From contig JAEVYX010000029.1 of the NCBI GenBank assembly GCA_023392515.1, positions 1 to 14,181 on the forward strand: DNA of 14,181 nt, in the 5' to 3' direction. The first letter of the stretch is position 1. Every line of letters begins with the position of its first letter. A program made the position numbers and the translations under genes. This document shows, in pieces, positions 11,575-14,181 of the stretch. Below the pieces are notes generated by a model that saw only the letters and a program-made list of their open reading frames with translations, searched no databases and was not told the DNA's origin. This stretch comes from Bacillota bacterium (GTDB lineage Bacteria > Bacillota > Clostridia > Christensenellales > Aristaeellaceae).

Positions 11575-13452
11575 ATGAGTAAGATAAGAGGACGCAAAAT
11601 TGCGGGGCTGGTGGTATTGCTGGCGGCAACCCTGCTTTTAAGCAGCTGCTATATGCAGCCTGATAAAATTGCAGATGATGACGCTTTAACTGTAGGCAAC
11701 AATACGATGCCCTTTGAGAGTATTGCGCCTTTGCCTACAGCAACAGTAACGCCTACCCCGCCTCCCGCTCAGGCACAAACAGGAACAGGCGTAGGTCAGG
11801 TCAATTGGGATGACTGGGGCACAACGAATGCCACCCAGCCGCCCGTCATGACAAACCAACCGGTTCAAACACCTCAAATAACCACACCTCCCCAAGTGAC
11901 CACCCCGCCATCCACCAAGACTACCGCACCGTCGAGCAATGATTCCGGCGTGCTGCGCAGCGGGAGCTCCGGTGACGCAGTGGAACGGTTGCAGCAGCGC
12001 TTGAAGGACCTGGGCTATTATACTGGCAGCGTGGATGGCGATTACGGCGCCGGAACCGTGAGCGCAGTGGAGGCATTCCAATCGGCAAACGGATTGGGTT
12101 CTGACGGTATCGCCGGGGCAAAAACCCAGGAAAAGCTGTACAGTTATTATGCTGTTTCCAAACCCAAAAGCAGCGGCACGAATTCCACACCCAAGCCTAC
12201 TGCAAAAGTAACCTCTACGCCCAAGCCTACCGCTACCCCGAACTTAAGCAATGCCCGGTATTTGAAATTGGGCATGTCGGGCAGTGATGTGCGTCAGGTG
12301 CAGAACCGGCTGATATCGCTGGGCTATTTGGCCGGCAGTGCTGATGGCGATTACGGTTCGGCAACGGAAGCGGCAATAAAAGCATTTCAGAAAAAGGCAA
12401 AAATATGGGACGATGGCATTGCTGGTCCCGATACACAGCAAAAATTGTTCAGCTCTTCTGCCCCAAAGGCCTCCAGCGTGGCATCCGCAATCGGAGAATC
12501 GCTTAAAGAGGGCATGAACGGCGACGCGGTGCGCGCGCTCCAAAAGCAGTTGATCAACCTGGGTTACCTGAGCGGCACTGCAGACGGTGACTTTGGCGCA
12601 AACACAAAAAAGGCGGTTATCGCCTTCCAGCAAAACAATGGGCTGACAGCAGACGGTGTTGCAGGAAGCAACACACTCAATAAGCTGTATTCCTCCGATG
12701 CCGTGAAGGCGGGTTCCACCGGCACGAACACTACGGCGCCTGTAAGCAGCACCGGCTATACCACCCTTCGGGAAGGGGATTCCGGCGATAAAGTGAAGGT
12801 GCTTCAGCAAAAGCTAAAGGATCTTGGGTATTACACCGGCACGGTGGATGGCAAATACGGCACCGGAACAATCACAGCCGTACAAGCCTTTCAAACCAAA
12901 AATGGGCTGACGGTGGATGGCATCGCGGGGCCGACTACGCAGCGCATGCTCTTTGGCGATACCTCCTCCAGCAACAACGTTTCAGGTTCGCTCAAGCTGT
13001 ACGACGAAGGGGCCAATGTCAAAAATCTGCAATATACACTGTATGAGCTTGGTTATTATCAAGATGCGATCAACGGTATTTATGGCCAAAGTACATCCAA
13101 TGCGGTTCGGGAATTTCAAATAATCAATGGGCTGACGGTAGATGGGGTGGCAGGCAATGCCACCCTGAATCTACTGTATTCCAGCTTTGCCAAACCGGCT
13201 TCAGCCGTCAACGTCAGCTATAAAACGCTGATGAAGGGCGACGAGGGCGAAGAAGTAGCTATGATGCAAGCCAGGCTCTATGACTTGGGTTATATGGTCA
13301 GTGCACCCACCGGCATTTTCGACGACGAAACCTTCACCGCTTTGAAATCATTTCAGCAATATAACAGCCTAACCGTGGATGGAATAGCGGGCACGTCCAC
13401 CCAGGAAAAAATTTACAGCGAAACCGCTGTTCGGAATCCCATTGCTATCTGA
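11575..13452 (+). CDS. Lipoprotein with six peptidoglycan-binding (PG_binding_1) repeats
   Basis: A 625-residue exported protein. The start at 11575 has AAGGAAGGA (11558-11566) eight bases upstream; an in-frame ATG at 11533 would put 14 non-signal residues ahead of the signal peptide and is rejected. Residues 1-25 are a lipoprotein signal ending in LSSC with C25 as the lipid site. Residues 45-125 are a Thr/Pro/Gln-rich disordered linker. Six peptidoglycan-binding repeats follow at about 126-190, 229-293, 309-373, 397-461, 472-536 and 550-615. Each runs from a GxxGxxVxxLQxxL helix through LGY, DGxYG and AVxAFQ to GxDGIAGxxT. A TPKPTA linker (205-222) separates repeats 1 and 2. No amidase, transpeptidase or other catalytic domain is present, so it probably tethers membrane to cell wall or serves as a wall-binding scaffold. 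It has its own promoter and terminator. Confidence 0.92.
   Translation: MSKIRGRKIAGLVVLLAATLLLSSCYMQPDKIADDDALTVGNNTMPFESIAPLPTATVTPTPPPAQAQTGTGVGQVNWDDWGTTNATQPPVMTNQPVQTPQITTPPQVTTPPSTKTTAPSSNDSGVLRSGSSGDAVERLQQRLKDLGYYTGSVDGDYGAGTVSAVEAFQSANGLGSDGIAGAKTQEKLYSYYAVSKPKSSGTNSTPKPTAKVTSTPKPTATPNLSNARYLKLGMSGSDVRQVQNRLISLGYLAGSADGDYGSATEAAIKAFQKKAKIWDDGIAGPDTQQKLFSSSAPKASSVASAIGESLKEGMNGDAVRALQKQLINLGYLSGTADGDFGANTKKAVIAFQQNNGLTADGVAGSNTLNKLYSSDAVKAGSTGTNTTAPVSSTGYTTLREGDSGDKVKVLQQKLKDLGYYTGTVDGKYGTGTITAVQAFQTKNGLTVDGIAGPTTQRMLFGDTSSSNNVSGSLKLYDEGANVKNLQYTLYELGYYQDAINGIYGQSTSNAVREFQIINGLTVDGVAGNATLNLLYSSFAKPASAVNVSYKTLMKGDEGEEVAMMQARLYDLGYMVSAPTGIFDDETFTALKSFQQYNSLTVDGIAGTSTQEKIYSETAVRNPIAI
11950..13419 (+). 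repeat. Six tandem PG_binding_1-coding repeats
   Basis: Six in-frame repeats of about 65 codons encode the wall-binding domains. Repeats 1 and 4 share most of the LxxLGYYTGxVDGxYGxGT stretch and look like the most recent duplication. Repeats 5 and 6 are the most diverged: 6 has PTGIFDDET where the others have the DGxYG turn. Confidence 0.85.
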
Positions 13453-13471
13453 TGGAAATTGGTTGTGTATA

Positions 13472-13507
13472 GAAGCCAGGCGATTTTCTTGCCTTGCTTC
13501 TTTTTTT
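13472..13507 (+). terminator. Rho-independent terminator after the lipoprotein gene
   Basis: GAAGCCAGGC (13472-13481) pairs with GCCTTGCTTC (13491-13500) with a single mismatch around a nine-base loop, and seven T follow at 13501-13507. It is 19 bases after the stop codon. Confidence 0.88.
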
Positions 13508-13517
13508 ATGCTAAAAT
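13489..13517 (+). promoter_or_regulatory. Probable promoter for the MntP gene
   Basis: TTGCCT at 13489-13494 and TAAAAT at 13512-13517 are 17 bases apart, and the -10 box is preceded by TGC, an extended -10 form. It overlaps the preceding terminator, so the -35 is in the terminator's 3' arm. The leader of about 75 bases to the MntP start is too short for a yybP-ykoY manganese riboswitch, and none is recognised. Confidence 0.5.
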
Positions 13518-13599
13518 GCATAGGATTTTCCAGACAGGAACGGCAGTATTCCCAGCCGCTTGTTTCTTTTTATAGAAAAGCGCAAAGGAAGGATTGGCC

Positions 13600-14169
13600 T
13601 TGACCATCTGGGAACTGCTTCTCACGGCTGTGGCTGTTGCAATGGATGCTTTGGCAGCAGCAGTCACTATAGGCGCCGGATTTAACAGGGCCTCACTTTC
13701 TCAGGCACTCAAGGTAGGTATATATTTCGGCCTGTTTCAGGCGGGAATGCCTGCGCTGGGATTATGGGCGGGGCAGGGCCTTCATCAGTGCATCCAACTG
13801 ATGGATCATTGGGCCGCCTTTGGCTTGATGTCCATTATAGGCATACGGATGATCTGGGAAGATATACGGCCTCAGTCTTTTTCCGCATTCCCGGGGAATC
13901 CGATTGCTGCCGGCCATCTGATTATGCTGGCATTGGCTACCAGCATTGACGCATTGGCGGTAGGCATTTCTTTGGCCATGGCAGATGGATATTCCGCCTC
14001 CAGCGGCCTGGTGATCGGTATGGTCACTTTTCTATTATGCACAATAGGTACGCTGCTGGGCAAGCAACTCAGGCGTATTCTAAAGAACAGGACAGGCCTG
14101 GCCGGAGGCGTTTTGCTGATAGGCATGGGTCTTAAAATACTGGTACATCATTTGCTTTGGGGGATTTGA
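13600..14169 (+). CDS. mntP: MntP-type manganese efflux pump
   Basis: A 189-residue inner-membrane protein with about six hydrophobic segments. It matches the MntP/YebN family, which exports Mn2+ to prevent toxicity. Two family repeats are clear: VAVAMDALAAAV (11-22, D16) and ATSIDALAVGISLAM (113-127, D117), as are RMIWED (83-88) and the C-terminal GGVLLIGMGLKIL (169-181). Length agrees with E. coli MntP. The start is TTG at 13600, six bases after AAAGGAAGGA (13584-13593); TTG at 13594 is also in frame but abuts the ribosome site. No ATG is suitable. It stands apart from the sugar operon and has a plausible promoter. Substrate assignment rests on family only. Confidence 0.9.
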   Translation: MTIWELLLTAVAVAMDALAAAVTIGAGFNRASLSQALKVGIYFGLFQAGMPALGLWAGQGLHQCIQLMDHWAAFGLMSIIGIRMIWEDIRPQSFSAFPGNPIAAGHLIMLALATSIDALAVGISLAMADGYSASSGLVIGMVTFLLCTIGTLLGKQLRRILKNRTGLAGGVLLIGMGLKILVHHLLWGI

Positions 14170-14173
14170 CGGA

Positions 14174-14181
14174 TGGCTGAT
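14174..14181 (+). CDS. Possible start of a further gene, cut by the window end
   Basis: An ATG four bases after the MntP stop, with GGGGG (14159-14163) upstream inside the MntP gene, could begin a co-transcribed gene reading Met-Ala-Asp. Only eight bases are visible, so nothing more can be said. Confidence 0.25.

Noticed and set aside
13517..13599. A manganese (yybP-ykoY) riboswitch before the MntP gene
   Set aside because: The leader is only about 75 bases and none of the conserved loop sequences could be found.

Overview
The window reads as Gram-positive, Clostridia-like DNA of moderate GC. Evidence: strong AGGAGG-type ribosome sites, a consensus sigma-A type promoter, a possible CcpA-type cre operator, a lipoprotein with a Thr/Pro-rich linker and peptidoglycan-binding repeats, and codon use of that kind. 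A Christensenellales-like clostridium is a guess from general style. All genes called here lie on the + strand.

Layout. (1) 1-471 is the 3' end of an HD-GYP domain gene, closed by a terminator at 503-528. (2) 529-1078 is an AT-rich regulatory region. It holds a cre-like/LacI-type operator, three copies of a 12-bp motif, a 9-bp inverted repeat, a perfect TTGACA-17-TATAAT promoter and a leader of about 290 nt. (3) 1079-11234 is one long sugar operon: LacI-family regulator, RbsB-like binding protein, DUF2291 lipoprotein, RbsA-like ATPase, RbsC-like permease, split transketolase (N- and C-terminal subunits), a GlpK-like FGGY kinase and a FucI-type aldose-ketose isomerase. It ends at a terminator whose stem is a perfect 28-bp dyad (11294-11332). 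(4) 11474-13507 is a monocistronic unit: promoter, a lipoprotein with six peptidoglycan-binding repeats, and a terminator. (5) 13489-14169 holds a promoter and an MntP-type manganese efflux pump. The possible first codons of another gene are at the window edge.

How the operon probably works: the ABC importer brings in an unphosphorylated aldose. The isomerase makes the ketose, the kinase phosphorylates it, and the dedicated two-subunit transketolase takes a two-carbon unit from the ketose phosphate. There is no aldolase, epimerase or dehydrogenase. This is the same logic (isomerase, kinase, split transketolase) as the transketolase route for D-apiose, but as I recall that route its isomerase is from a different family. 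The substrate is therefore open, and this cluster is the most interesting part of the window. The kinase has lost an aromatic residue that packs against glycerol in true glycerol kinases, which argues against a simple glycerol role.
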